Below, in pieces: positions 1 through 10,559 of a stretch of 40,852 bases of DNA. The DNA is from Amanita rubescens (lineage: Eukaryota > Basidiomycota > Agaricomycetes > Agaricales > Amanitaceae): the NCBI GenBank assembly GCA_015039365.1, contig WION01000474.1, positions 1 through 40,852 of the forward strand. Direction: 5' to 3'. The translations under genes and the position numbers were made by a program. Below the pieces are notes generated by a model. The model ran no database searches, was not told the DNA's origin, and saw nothing but the letters and a program-made list of their open reading frames with translations. Positions within the stretch are counted from its first letter, which is position 1; every line of letters begins with the position of its first letter.

Positions 1-346
1 CTAACAACTGATCCATGCAATCCACCACAACTGGATGAAAATTGTCCACAACATCGTCTTGTGCTTGTAGTTTCGCCTTCCCCTTATCCCTAGACGATGT
101 CGTAGCATCGACAGTACTCGCAAGCGACAACAGCCTGTTTGTCAGCAACAGGAGCCGCGCAGAACATTCGTCCAGATCCTTTGAGAGCCCTGCATCCATT
201 GAGCGGTGAAAAGAAATGTCGGGCGGCATGTAAGCAGCATGTCGCGTCGCTTTCAGTGCAGCTTGCTGCAATTTTTGGTTGTATTCATCAAATGTGGCTG
301 AAGAAAGAGATGATGCGGAGGTCGAGGCGGAGGATTGAGCGTCCAT
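1..346 (-). CDS. RRP6: Rrp6/EXOSC10 nuclear exosome exonuclease, N-terminal part (runs off left edge)
   Basis: The minus strand is open from an ATG at 346 to the window edge, giving 115 residues. After a Ser-rich start the protein reads FDEYNQKLQQAALKATRHAA, then MPPDISFHRSMDAG and a Leu-rich helix (ARLLLLTNRLLSLAS). This pattern matches the PMC2NT domain at the N-terminus of Rrp6, which binds the cofactor Rrp47/C1D. Rrp6 is a 3'-5' exonuclease of the nuclear RNA exosome that trims rRNA, snoRNA and other nuclear RNAs. The DEDD exonuclease and HRDC domains would lie outside the window, so the call rests on the N-terminal domain only. The gene shares a 176-bp divergent promoter with the kinase-like gene at 523. 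Confidence 0.8.
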   Translation of the reverse strand, partial: MDAQSSASTSASSLSSATFDEYNQKLQQAALKATRHAAYMPPDISFHRSMDAGLSKDLDECSARLLLLTNRLLSLASTVDATTSSRDKGKAKLQAQDDVVDNFHPVVVDCMDQLL

Positions 347-522
347 CTAGATCTTTAAACTTTTGCGCTCTGTGACGACTTGTGCCACGAGTAGCCGATA
401 ACCACGTGATATAAATACCAAATGTGGAAATATACTTTTCAGGCTACTTGTTCACCAAATAGGGAATACATCTGAGACACGGTCCGGCATGGACCTTAAT
501 CCTTTACCCTCTTTGTAGCGCC
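347..522. promoter_or_regulatory. Divergent intergenic region between RRP6 and a kinase-like gene
   Basis: This 176-bp stretch separates two divergently oriented starts (346 minus, 523 plus), so it must hold both promoters. An AT-rich TATA-like stretch (GATATAAATACC) lies near 408-420. No other motif is clear. Confidence 0.5.
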
Positions 523-1981
523 ATGTTTCGACGCCAGAATTCCTCATTATACTTACCGTCTCCATTATCCCGCTCACAAGCTCAAGCAGACAGCGATCCC
601 GATTCAACTCAAATCTCGTATAATTATGTCACCGATTACACCACCTCACTGGCACTGGAGCAAGTGGAGGGTGAACATAGCAATGGAATGGAATCTGCGG
701 GGACTCTGTCCCCTGCTTCGACACTCTCAGATATTGATATTGGGTATCCCTTGGAGAGAGTTGAGCGCGTTGGAAGTCCCGAGCTCCTCGCCGACTCCGA
801 CCCTCCCTGGCCAACAGCTGTCATTGGGAGTCGACCTTCGTCAACCGACTCGTCTCCAACTGATTATATGTATGATTCTAGATCTCGCCCAGACTTTCTC
901 TTGACCTAATGCATTTTTTTCTTCAGCGACCTCGACGAACTCGTCGAGTCCATACGTAAGTTGGAAATATGTCCCTACATGACCCAGGATCTTTATGCGA
1001 GTCATCCTTTTCCCTCCTGCATGTCCATTATTGATGTTACTGTAGATCATTATCTCACCTCCACCAATCGAATTTAACTACAAGCTTATGGTTCGAATAC
1101 TTCCTCAAGTATCCGAGGAGCTGCGACTTTTGAACGAGCTTAACCAGTCAGGTCACCGCTCAGACCCGTGGAACCCGGCACCTTTTCTGTTGTGTACCTT
1201 CGAACGTGACGAAACAGATGTCTGCGCTTGCTTTGAGTACCTGATGCCATATGACGAACCGCCATTCCGCACCGTCGCACAATATATTGATTTTTTCAGG
1301 CAGGTGCTGGAAGTAAGCCTCAGAGTTCTTTAATCATTAGGCGCCCACGACTGACGTTGTATCAGGGACTAACATTCTTACACGAACATTCCATAGTTCA
1401 CCTTAACTGCTCAAAACACACTTCGTTCAAGGTCGACCTGAGTGCAGGATCATCGTCAGCGGAATTCCCAGCAAGCACTGGCTCATCTATCACCCATTCG
1501 CGCCGATCCCATCTCACTGACAGAAGCACGTCGCATTCGCATTCCACTCAATCGTCCACATGCGCATCGCCATTTCCAGCAAGCCATTCCCTTCCGGAAC
1601 CCGATACGGATGCGTCATTCGACCGAACCAAGTTTCCAGTGAAATATTATCTTGTTGACTTTAGCAATGCAATTCAAGTCGCATACCCTGCACCTTCATC
1701 GACATCATCAGACCGCGACCGTAATCGAAGTTCAAGTACATTGGCTTCCCCGTACTTGAAAGATGTACAAGACCTAGTATGTTATTCAATGACATGATCA
1801 ATAATGTGAACGCATCTTCCTGGCTCTTTGTACATGATGACGAAACAAGTTCTAGATCCCTACAACTCGAAATCAGTTTAAATCTCTCGTGTCGGCTATG
1901 ACCACGGGTGGATTTACAGCCGAAGACACCCGAAAGTTATTCGAAGCGCTGTGCCATTTCCCTCGAGGCATCAGTGTTTGA
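523..1981 (+). CDS. Protein-kinase-like protein lacking catalytic residues (basidiomycete pseudokinase)
   Basis: Likely exons are 523-869, 927-955, 1046-1312, 1366-1776 and 1856-1981. The last three join in frame; exons 1-2 fit exon 3 only with a one-base phase mismatch, so the 5' structure is uncertain or disrupted. The first ~115 residues are Ser/Asp-rich. Exon 3 reads FFRQVLE and joins GLTFLHEHSI, the alpha-E region just before the catalytic loop in basidiomycete kinases. Where HRD is expected the sequence is HLNCS, so the catalytic Asp is absent. DFG is replaced in YYLVDFSNAIQ. A ~60-residue Ser/Thr/His-rich insert separates the two motifs. The protein ends in LFEALCHFPRGISV. It cannot be a normal kinase; it could be a pseudokinase or a decaying gene. 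No partner is evident. Confidence 0.6.
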
Positions 1982-3382
1982 CATGCAGTCAAGCCTTGGT
2001 CTGCAGCGTCGAGCTCATGTTTTCCGCAGCAACCAATCTATCGGGGAAACATGAGTCTTGGTATCAGCATGTGCACCGACTCTTCTATCACCCTCCATTA
2101 CCAAATTTGCTAATGATAAAAGGCCGATTCGAGGGCATACTCCAAAGAAAGTCGAAGACCTTATTTTGACACCATAGAACGGCACAATGCTGTTCACCGG
2201 CTGTCACTTGGTGTGTGACGCATTGAACGATACTTTCCATCTTCTACCATGATACTAGTGGACGTTTTGTGTAACTTTGGGTAATATCCTTGCTAGCAGG
2301 AGCAATCGTAGCGCATCCCTCTTGAAACGAATGGTTGAACGCCCGCCGCGTACTTGTTGAAAGTTTATCAACAGCATCATATATGCAGCTGTTAAAGTGT
2401 TTTGTATGGCATCGCCGTTTTTGACGCAGCAATCGCTACACGAACCAATAATACACAGCTGGTTGGTCGTCAAAACATAGTATTATGTGTCATCACAGGC
2501 TTTCCGATTGTGTAACACCTGTGGGATTGGTGTCGCCGCTCAGGTAAGTAAGAGGCGTATATTTCCTGTCGACTGTCGAACTCGCCCTGGCGTCTTGCCA
2601 CGCGCTTCCTGACTTTGTTTTCCCAGAAATGAGATTCCTTCGATCTCTTCGCCGAGGGTTCTTCGCTATCCGCCGTCTTTTGAACATCTCGTCATCATGA
2701 TCAGACTTTAGTATTCACGGTCCAGACTCACCGCGGAGAGAACGATCCCTGTCCATCTTTTGAAGCCACTCACTGCTGTCGAGTTCTGTTGAGCTGTGTC
2801 AAGACTTGAATCATGTTAGCCGTGTCCGTAACTGTCGACCCGCCGAGACAGTGGCTCTGTGCGCGATTTGGACGCAGAAGACGTTCACTTGCTGAGAAAT
2901 CTGAAGCGAAGAAGCCGAACTGTCAAGGCTCATTGTGCTCGTGACTTTGTCCGAGTCGTCAACCTCGGAACTTGTATAGGCAATGGCTCGCACGCCGCAC
3001 GGGCGATTTTAACCCAGAAGACGACGCGCTGTATTACTAAAATTGTATTTACATTGGACTTGTACAACACGCCGTAGTGTCCAGCCTGCGACAAACGGCT
3101 GCGGATGACATAAATATGTCACTGCAGGTCTCAATTTCTCCGTCCTGAGAAGAACGTTGTGAGGGAGATCAATTTCTGGACTGCGTCACTCCGGTCGAAG
3201 GACCGTTCAACAGTTTCAACAGACCGCCGCTATATATACGTGGGAACAAGGCTGTTACGGAATCTAAACTTCATTCAATCGCTTGGAATGGAATTGCTTT
3301 TTCCCTGACACGGTCCATACCGGTTTACGTCCCAAAGACCTTCCAGAAACAACTGATTTCGATGAAGTGCCATTCTCGCATA
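1982..3382. other. Intergenic region, no gene supported
   Basis: About 1.4 kb between the kinase-like gene and the promoter of the octapeptide-repeat gene. Only short overlapping frames of 60-72 codons occur, on both strands, with no recognisable domain or convincing splice structure. A short TATA-like TATATATACG lies near 3231-3240. Confidence 0.5.
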
Positions 3383-3693
3383 TATATTGAGCTTCTGAAT
3401 TCTAGCACCAATGATACTGTCAAGATCACCTTTATGGAACCGAATACCCATCCGACGCTGATGATAGTATTCAGTTAGCCGGTGATGCGAACAAGGACTA
3501 CATAACGTGCTCCTCAAACCTGAACACTATTTTGGCAATTATGAATTTTCATCCAATATATTGAGCTCCTGAATTCTAGCGCCCAATACATTCAAGATCA
3601 CATTTATGGAACCGAATAGCCATCCGACGCTGATGAGTTGATGCGAACAAGGACTACATAATGCGCTACTCAAACCTAAACACGGGCAATTAT
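3383..3693 (+). repeat. Imperfect direct duplication of ~150 bp upstream of the octapeptide-repeat gene
   Basis: Two tandem copies lie at about 3383-3542 and 3557-3693. Shared blocks include ATATTGAGC, TGAATTCTAGC, TTATGGAACCGAATA, CATCCGACGCTGATGA, GATGCGAACAAGGACTACAT and GGCAATTAT. The copies differ by substitutions and small deletions; copy 1 has an extra TAGTATTCAGTTAGCCG segment. Copy 2 ends in the TATA box of the downstream gene. Confidence 0.8.
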
Positions 3694-3804
3694 AAAACCC
3701 ATTCACCCATTTCCTGCATGCAAAGTTCCAAACGCTGCCTTCTCATTGTAAGTTAGCCCACCTGCGCCCACAACTCTTTCCACTAATCGAACACAGAAGC
3801 GACG
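3691..3804 (+). promoter_or_regulatory. TATA box and probable 5'UTR intron of the octapeptide-repeat gene
   Basis: TATAAAA at 3691-3697 lies ~110 bp before the ATG. A probable 5'UTR intron runs 3748-3796: donor GTAAGT, branch-like CTAAT in CCACTAATCG, acceptor ACACAG. It leaves AAGCGACG directly before the start codon at 3805. A short upstream ATG (3718) lies in the leader and would be out of frame with the main start after splicing. Confidence 0.55.
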
Positions 3805-6194
3805 ATGCGTTTCTATTCCAGAGGGAAGGCCAACACCGAATTACCACTTTGGTTGCAGCCATCCATGGCTATAACCAATCCGTCCATCGCCGGTCCGAGT
3901 ACATACCAACAAGTCAATGAGTACCTTGCCGACGCATCTCAAGCCTCTGCCCACAAGTTGTCCTCGATCAGATCTCGGAACATGGCCCCCGTCAGGATAA
4001 CTTGTCGCGATTGGGATGATGGAGGGATCTTTGACTGGCACAAGAAGGAGATGTATGCCAAGCGTACCACCATCAGCAAGCTCGAGCTGAGGAAGGAGAG
4101 GGACCATTTCAAGCACGAATTTATCGTGATATATCTGGACAACGGGTGGTTTCACCGCATCGAGCGTAGACCAATCAGAGGGCCCAACTTGGGGCCGATC
4201 TCGAAAGAAGGATGCGAGGCTGAAGATAGCCTGACGCCCGTCGACGACGCTGGTCTCAAGAAAATTAGTTCCGAGACGGATATAAAGATTACTCTCGAAT
4301 TCCGTTCAAAGAAGCCAGACCTCTACAATGTTATTGCCGTCGCCGTTGCCATTCATTTAGACCTCCGCACCAAGAACTACACTCTACAACAATACAACTG
4401 CTTCTTTGTCGCCCGTTCCATCATCGCGCTCGTCACTCGCCATTGTCTTCTCCAGCCATCTCCGACGAATGACCTACGTTGGGATAGAGTCACCGAATCT
4501 ATGATACTCACCCATATTTTTGACGGAAATTGGAACAAGTTGGAACCGTTGCTAAAGGCAGCGATGATCCCTGTGCTCGAAAAGCTCATTTGGGATATTG
4601 TTAAAGAGGACGCGGGAACTCGATTAGAGAAGGGGAAGGGCTGGGATGGCCTAAAGGACATTGTGAACAGGGTGATCCACGATGAAGTGGGGAAATGCAA
4701 GATTGTTCTGGCGGGCGGTTCGGAGATCTCGAAAGCTGTAACCGAATGGATTATCGAGGCGACACAGGTGACGCTATGGCACGGAAATCTCGAGCAAAGT
4801 TTCTCCGACCCGCGGTTTTCGAAGAAATACGAGACGGCGGCCAGCTGTAGCCTGAACGAGACGGTCAAGCCCCAGTTAGAGGCAGACTTGCCTGACAATA
4901 TGATCCAAGGTGTCAGCGCTATCTTACCTGAGCGACTGATTAACCGTATTCCACCTTCCGCTCTGGCCCATTTACCACCTGAACTCTTGGCGCGTGTCCC
5001 GATCAGAGTGCTGGAGAAATTGCCGGCCGATCTTCTCGCTAAACTGCCGAACGATCTTTTGCGAAGCGCTCCCAAAGAGTTTCTGCACAATCTTCCTGTT
5101 CCCGTTTTCTCTCGGATGAGATATTCTATGGCACTCACGCTCCCGGACGACCTGGGAATCGTTCCGCCGGAGTTACTCAAGGCGGCTTTACTGCGGATGC
5201 AGAATCTATTGGATGAGCCAAACGATAAACCGGATCGAAAATATGCTCTCCAGTTATTGCGTCGCTTGCCTAAGGAATACTCAGCCCGATTGTCTCCGGA
5301 GCATATTGCCATGTGCGAGGAAATTAACGAAGAAGAGACCTCGTCAGCGGAACCCCCGATCCCCGTACAACAGCCATCAGGTCTGGCGACGCCTGATGTC
5401 AAACGTCACACCTTATTCCGTCGTATCAAGAAGAAATGGGATAATCGTAGCTTCCTTGGGTTTTTGATTCGTATCGCTCCATTGCCAGTTCTCAAAAGAG
5501 TACCACCAGTTGTAATGGATTTACTACCATTATCTTCTATTCGCTCCCTACCCAAATCTGCTCTCGAGCGCATTCCACCGGAGTACATGGCTAAAATGAC
5601 CGATCACTGTTTTGAGAGGCTTCCTCAAGAACTCTTAGAGAAATTATCTGAAAACCTTCTGTCGAAGCTGCCGCGACCGACACTCGAACGACTTCCCACG
5701 TCCCTTTTGGAGCGATTGCCGGTGGAGTTGATTCGTAATATACCGTCAGACGTGCTTGCGAATATTCCGGAGGATCTTACAGATCTGCTTCGTCAGGCGA
5801 TAAATTCGAAGGTGTTTGAGGGCGAGGAGTTGAAGCAAGAACTTAGGGAGCAAGTCAAGGTGATACTAAGACGGACATTGATTGCGTCATCTGGCGAGTT
5901 GCCTACGGGTTTGATTCGAGCTTCTATCAATGTCGATGCGAAACAGGTAATGAGGCCATTCTGGTCAGGATAATCGAACTGATATGTTATTAGAAAAACG
6001 ACGGGATACTGAAGACGCACGAAGAGTTGCAGGCGCGTATTCTTGATATGGTCGGGGAACATAGCAAAAAGGTTGCCCAGGCTCAACCTCTGTTGGGGAT
6101 GAACGAGGAGACGGCTTACAACGGTCTTCGAGATACGACGGAAGAAATATGGCGAGTTGTACGTTTGCATCCATCTCCTTCAGGGTCTTCGTGA
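3805..6194 (+). CDS. Octapeptide-repeat protein (21 x [LIV]-P-x-x-[LV]-L-x-[RK]) with a possible papain-like N-terminal domain
   Basis: Two exons, 3805-5946 and 5994-6194, join in phase 0 (GTAATG...TTATTAG intron) to give 780 residues. Residues ~372-435 contain eight consecutive octapeptides (LPERLINR, IPPSALAH, LPPELLAR, VPIRVLEK, LPADLLAK and so on). A second block at ~557-660 contains thirteen more (for example LPRPTLER, LPTSLLER, LPVELIRN, IPSDVLAN) without gaps. The regular register suggests a short solenoid. Before them, residues ~95-210 carry HFKHEFIVIYLDNGWFHRIE followed by YTLQQYNCFFVARSI. A His before an N-C dipeptide is the order seen in circularly permuted papain-like folds (PPPDE/LRAT-like), a tentative match. 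No signal peptide or membrane segment is clear. The C-terminal exon is charged and helical. The biological role is unknown. Confidence 0.85.
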
Positions 6195-6289
6195 ATGCAA
6201 GGATCTAGAGGAGTATCGTATTTAGTACTTAAGTTGGTAGTAATATGCCATGTTTATAGGCACAAAACTATAATATGCTGCGCTCAAAC

Positions 6290-6560
6290 TCATGGCTGTT
6301 TAAAAGTCCTCATCCGAGTTATCGTGGCAACATCTCAGTGGAACAGGTCGCGATCCATAAGCATTTTGTGCCTTATGTTCATTCGTTCGTTGACCGATAA
6401 GCTGAAGAACAATGGGCAATACGGAAGCAATGTACCTGTTATGGCGTCCCGAATTGCCTCCACGAGTTCCCTCGCAGACTCGAATATTACGATTGGCTCA
6501 CCAACAAGGTATATTGTCATCCTCGTGTGGCTCCAGTTACTAAGGCCTGGTTCTGGAATA
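6290..6560 (-). pseudogene. FunK1 fungal-type protein kinase remnant
   Basis: Reading leftward, the minus strand contains TRMTIYLVGEPIVIFESARE then LVEAIRDAIT. This resembles the FunK1 (fungal-specific kinase) segment with a 'G-R-P-L ... F-x-S ... ELV-x-I-RDAI' pattern just before the catalytic loop. After a possible short intron the strand reads HKMLMDRDLFH, then a TGA at 6335-6337, then DVATI. FunK1 proteins have H-R-D-[VI]-S here, so the stop falls on the Arg of HRD, consistent with CGA to TGA. No flanking kinase lobes could be followed. The fragment is best read as a decayed kinase between two intact genes. Confidence 0.5.
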
Positions 6561-6674
6561 TCAGGCTGCGGTGAATGAGGACCCAGTGTTCGTATCCCCA
6601 GATGACGATGGAGTTTCCGTGACGATGGGTATAGGCCGCCGGTGTCTCCGGGCGGCTTAATCAAGTTATAGCTC

Positions 6675-7823
6675 TCAGCTGGAATCGAGAGAGAACCATC
6701 GCATCACGCGGTTCTCTAAACCGGTCCCACGAAGTTTCTATGTGTTCCCATTTTTATCTGCCGTTTTTCTACAGGTGCCTGGTGGGACTGTGCACATCAG
6801 TCAGGAACTTCCTCTTACTTGAGTCGCAGACGGAATAACGTATACAAAGCTTAAGCATGATTGGATCCGGACTTGAAGCTCAGAGTCGAGTTTTATTCCC
6901 TGTTCATGAGCGTCTATAGCCTCTATTCATTCGCAGGGTCATGCCAGTGTGCGTATCAAGACGTTATATACGAGTTCTATAGGCCAGCCAAAAATAAAAT
7001 AAAAAGCTCCGCAATGGATACAAGCAGCTCAGTGCCTGTTTCAGCGGTAGTCGTCTTCTTGGCGGACTTCCATTGTTAGGTGATAGTCGCACGAAAATTC
7101 CCGCAGGTTAGTTGGCTACGACTGACTGACTTTTAAACTGATATCCAACCGCCCAAAAGACTCTAACTATCTAAACGAGAAGGTCGCATACGCATACTTG
7201 ACAAGCATATGTACTTAGGAATTTAACCACTACAATAAATAACTTCGTCACCATTCTAACCAAAAAAAAAAAGGAACCTCGTAATATGAATGAATGTCCA
7301 AAAGGTACTATAAAGTGTAGGTAGGTCTTAAAAATACCCAACGTGAAAGCTAGGAATGGGAACGTAATGCTCACCGTTGCTTGCGCTTGCGCCTGTATAC
7401 TATTGTAGTAGAGGTCCGGGAGTCCCGCCCATCCGGACGGGAAGGAGAAACGGAACTGGGAAAGAGAAGCGCTGGGCAAGGCGAGTGGGAAGAGAACATA
7501 AAAAGAAGATCACAAAATGCAACACCTACGTGTAGTAATAAAAGTAAACAAGGGATAAGGTATAGCCTTTGCTCAAAAAAAAAGAACCAAAAAGAGGAAA
7601 GAAGAGGTATACACATAACGTATATGTAGCACTGTTTTCGAAAGAGTTTTTTGTCTTGGAAGGGGAATTTCTTGAAAGCAGTTGAGTTCGGGCTTTGAGC
7701 GATAAAGAGGTCCATCCGTCCGTCCGATGGGGTCCAAGCGAGTCAGTCTAGTCAGGAAAAGGCATAAACAGCGTCGTCACGTCATGAGGCATTTTGGGAA
7801 GCGGTGCAAGAGCAACCATCACT
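6675..7823. other. Intergenic region and probable 3' flank of the mucin-like gene
   Basis: No gene is supported here. The sequence has low-complexity A-runs (around 7261-7272 and 7576-7585) and only short frames on both strands. The right half probably includes the 3' untranslated region of the minus-strand mucin-like gene ending at 7824. Confidence 0.5.
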
Positions 7824-10442
7824 TCACCAATTCATACTACTTTCTTGCAGAACTGGTGCCGAAATGGTCCCAGGCATCACGCTCCGCCTCACAATACCTT
7901 GCACACCGCTCGGGCCGGCTTGCGCAGGGCTGAAGTTGTCGGCTCTTAGACTGTCCTCCGCCCAGTAGAAGCTCCGTCTCCTGGCACCTCCCACGCTGTC
8001 TTGGTCAAAGTCACGTCCTTGAGGAGCGACGCCCGCCACCTCAGCCCCCTGAGGAGGATCGGAGAGGCGGCGGTGAGTAAGCTCGCGCCGCCGCATCACG
8101 CTCCGGTAGATGAGGAATGCAAGAACAAGAAGTGCAATTGCCCCGAGCGCGCTCACAACGCCGATGATCGCGTCTTGGCGCGCGTTGCTTCCGCTACCAG
8201 ACCCACTACCGCTCGATCCGGATCCGGATCCGGAGCTACCAGTTACGCTGATCGAGAGGAGCGAGAAGGCCGGGTTAACTTGGGCTGCAAGTTGTTGAGC
8301 CACGGGACTCGATACGCCGGTATAAAATGTTGATTGTCTGACTTTGATTTGAGCAGCGAGGGTAGGCACGTATATGCTGGGGATGTATCCGAGCCAGATC
8401 GTTCCCAATTGAGTTGCGTCCTGTGGTCCACCATAGTCCGTTGGTACATAGACTTGAAGAGAGAACGTCATCACTTGGCTAGCTGTCATGAATATTTAGT
8501 GCCGTGGAACAGAGATAGATAACCAAAAAAAAACTTACGATCGATGTTCAACGCTGTCTCAATCAGCACAGGAAGATATGCAAAGATCTGACTGCTCGAC
8601 ACGGGGCTGTTCACAACGAAGGGCCAGTTCAACTCTTGACTGAACAAAATGCTGATCAATGTATATTCTGCAATTTGGTTTCCTCCGTTAGTCATTTGAT
8701 CGGCGGGGTAGATCCTGTATGGCATTCCACTCGGTAGTGGAGCAGGATTGACAGGAACTGTTGTCTCAGCGCTAGAAATGGGAATCGTGGTAGATGGAGC
8801 GGAGGTGAGGGTAGGCGTGGTGGACATGGTAGGGGCAACAGCTAGCGAAGTCTCCGTGGTTACCCAAGAAAATTGGGAGTTGATAGAGATGGACATGGTT
8901 GATGTAGATGCCGTAGCAGCACCGGCCGAGGTCAAAGCAGTGGAATTAAGGAAAGGACTGCTTGATGCCGTGCCGTTAGGCATAGGGAAAGTCGGTGATA
9001 GAGGCGTGATAGAAGGTCCCGAAGGCACGCTTGAAGTAGGAGTGGTTCCCGAGGAGGAAGTAGGACATGGCAAGAGACCCAATAAACCGCAATTTGAAGA
9101 CGTTGCTGGCGGGGGTGGCGAAGTGGATTGTCCTCCCGTCGAAGATGCAGGGCTAACCGTTGAACATAACAGGCCTAACAGCCCACAAGTGGTCGACGGT
9201 GGCGGTGGAGGGGACGTTGTGGGTGATCCAGTGGGTTGACCTCCCGTTGAAGAGGCAGGCGGGGTGACCGTTGAACATATTAGACCTAACAGCCCACAAC
9301 TGGTCGACGGTGCCGGGGGGGATGGTGTTGGTGATCCCGCTCCCGTTGAAGTGGCAGTTGGTGTAGGGGTAGGAGTAACCGTTGAACATATTAGACCTAA
9401 CAGCCCACAACTGGTCGACGGTGCCGGGGGGGATGGTGTTGGTGATCCCGCTCCCGTTGAAGTGGCAGTTGGTGTAGGGGTAGGAGTAACCGTTGAACAT
9501 ATTAGGCCTAACAACCCACAACTGGTCGACGGTGCCGGGGGGATGATGTCGGTGATCCCGCTCCCGTTGAAGAGTCAGTTGGTGTAGGGGTAGGAGTAAC
9601 TGTTGAACATAATAGCCCTAGCAGCCCACAACTGGTCGACGGTGCCGGGGGAGATGATGTCGGTGATCCCTTTCCCGTTGAAGAGTCAGTTGGTGTAGGG
9701 GTAGGAGTAACTGTTGAACATAATAGCCCTAACAGCCCACAACTGGTTGACGGTGCTGGCGAGGATGATGTCGGTGATCCCGTTCCCGTTGGAGAGTCAG
9801 TTGGTGTAGGGGTAGGAGTAGCTGTTGAACATAACAGTCCTAACAGCCCACAACTGGTCGACGGTGCCGGGGGAGACGATGTCGGTGATCCCGTTCCCGT
9901 TGAAGAGTCAGTTGGTGTAGGGGTAGGGGTAGCTGTTGAACATAATAGCCCTAACAGCCCACAGCTGGTCGATGGTGCTGGTGAGGACGATGTCGGCGAT
10001 TCCGTAGGATCCCCTCCCGTCGGTGAAGTGACCGTTGAACATAGCAGGCCTAACAGCCCACAAGTGGTCGACGCAGACGGTGGAGACGATGTCGGCGATG
10101 CAAGGGGAGTGACCGTTGGGTCTGCGGGTGAACTTGTCGTGGGAGGGGTGACAGGGTCGCTGGTAGACGGCTGGGTCGGGTTGGTCGAGCTGTCAGTGGG
10201 CGACGTCGATGGCGAGCTCGAGGGACAATTAACATCGAGTAAACCGCAGCCGGGGTTGCCGCCATCGCCGCCTATAAGCAAGGTGAGCACATGTCGCTCA
10301 AGAGAGAGATTAACTGACCTAGAAGCTGCCTGCGCTGGGCGTGACTTAGAGAAAGAGAGCGTCTGGCATGAGAAAAGTTATTCGAAGAATGTTCGGCGTT
10401 GACTGAGAGTACAGCGATGATAAGAAATGAATAAATACGCAT
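7824..10442 (-). CDS. Mucin-like single-pass membrane protein with Cys/Thr/Pro-rich tandem repeats (one-base frameshift)
   Basis: Exons: 10442-10319, 10271-8539 and 8482-7824. The start at 10442 gives a clear signal peptide (MRIYSFLIIAVLSVNA). Exon 2 encodes eleven CGLL-type units, many of the form CGLLGLLCST followed by Thr/Pro/Ser-rich spacers (37 residues in the regular copies). Next come a Ser/Thr-rich stretch and a folded segment containing MPYRIYPADQMTNGGNQIAE. Exon 3 completes that segment, then a Gly/Ser linker, a membrane helix (IIGVVSALGAIALLVLAFLI), a basic stop-transfer RSVMRRR and an ~80-residue tail. The design suggests a cell-surface sensor or adhesin. Exon 2 loses one base near 9540 inside a repeat: flanking copies read TCATCTCCCCC on the minus strand, this copy TCATCCCCCC. 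Exon phase also needs one more base, so the coding frame breaks there. Sequencing error or a recent mutation are both possible. Confidence 0.8.
9150..10090 (-). repeat. Tandem coding repeat, ~111 bp units encoding CGLLGLLCST-type modules
   Basis: On the plus strand the units are visible as repeated GTTGAACATA...CCTAACAGCCCACAA blocks every ~111 bp between about 9150 and 10060. Inner copies are the most alike; edge copies diverge and lose the TPTPTPTD spacer. The 37-residue period keeps frame except in the copy at ~9540. Confidence 0.85.
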
Positions 10443-10559
10443 GGAAAGGAGCGACGGTGCAGCGGGGCTGCAAGTTGGTCAAAGAACAAACTCAAAATGT
10501 TTTCCCATCAAAATTATTTCGCGCTACATCAATTTACACGCTCGTGTCTACGCTATAAT

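Noticed and set aside
4377..5402. 341-codon minus-strand frame opposite the octapeptide-repeat gene
   Set aside because: It is the complement of a strongly repetitive, clearly coding plus-strand gene, and its product shows no domain.
9153..10402. Long Val/Gly/Asp-rich plus-strand and other frames across the mucin repeats
   Set aside because: They mirror the 111-bp coding repeat on the minus strand, which has a signal peptide, membrane helix and correct splice phases.
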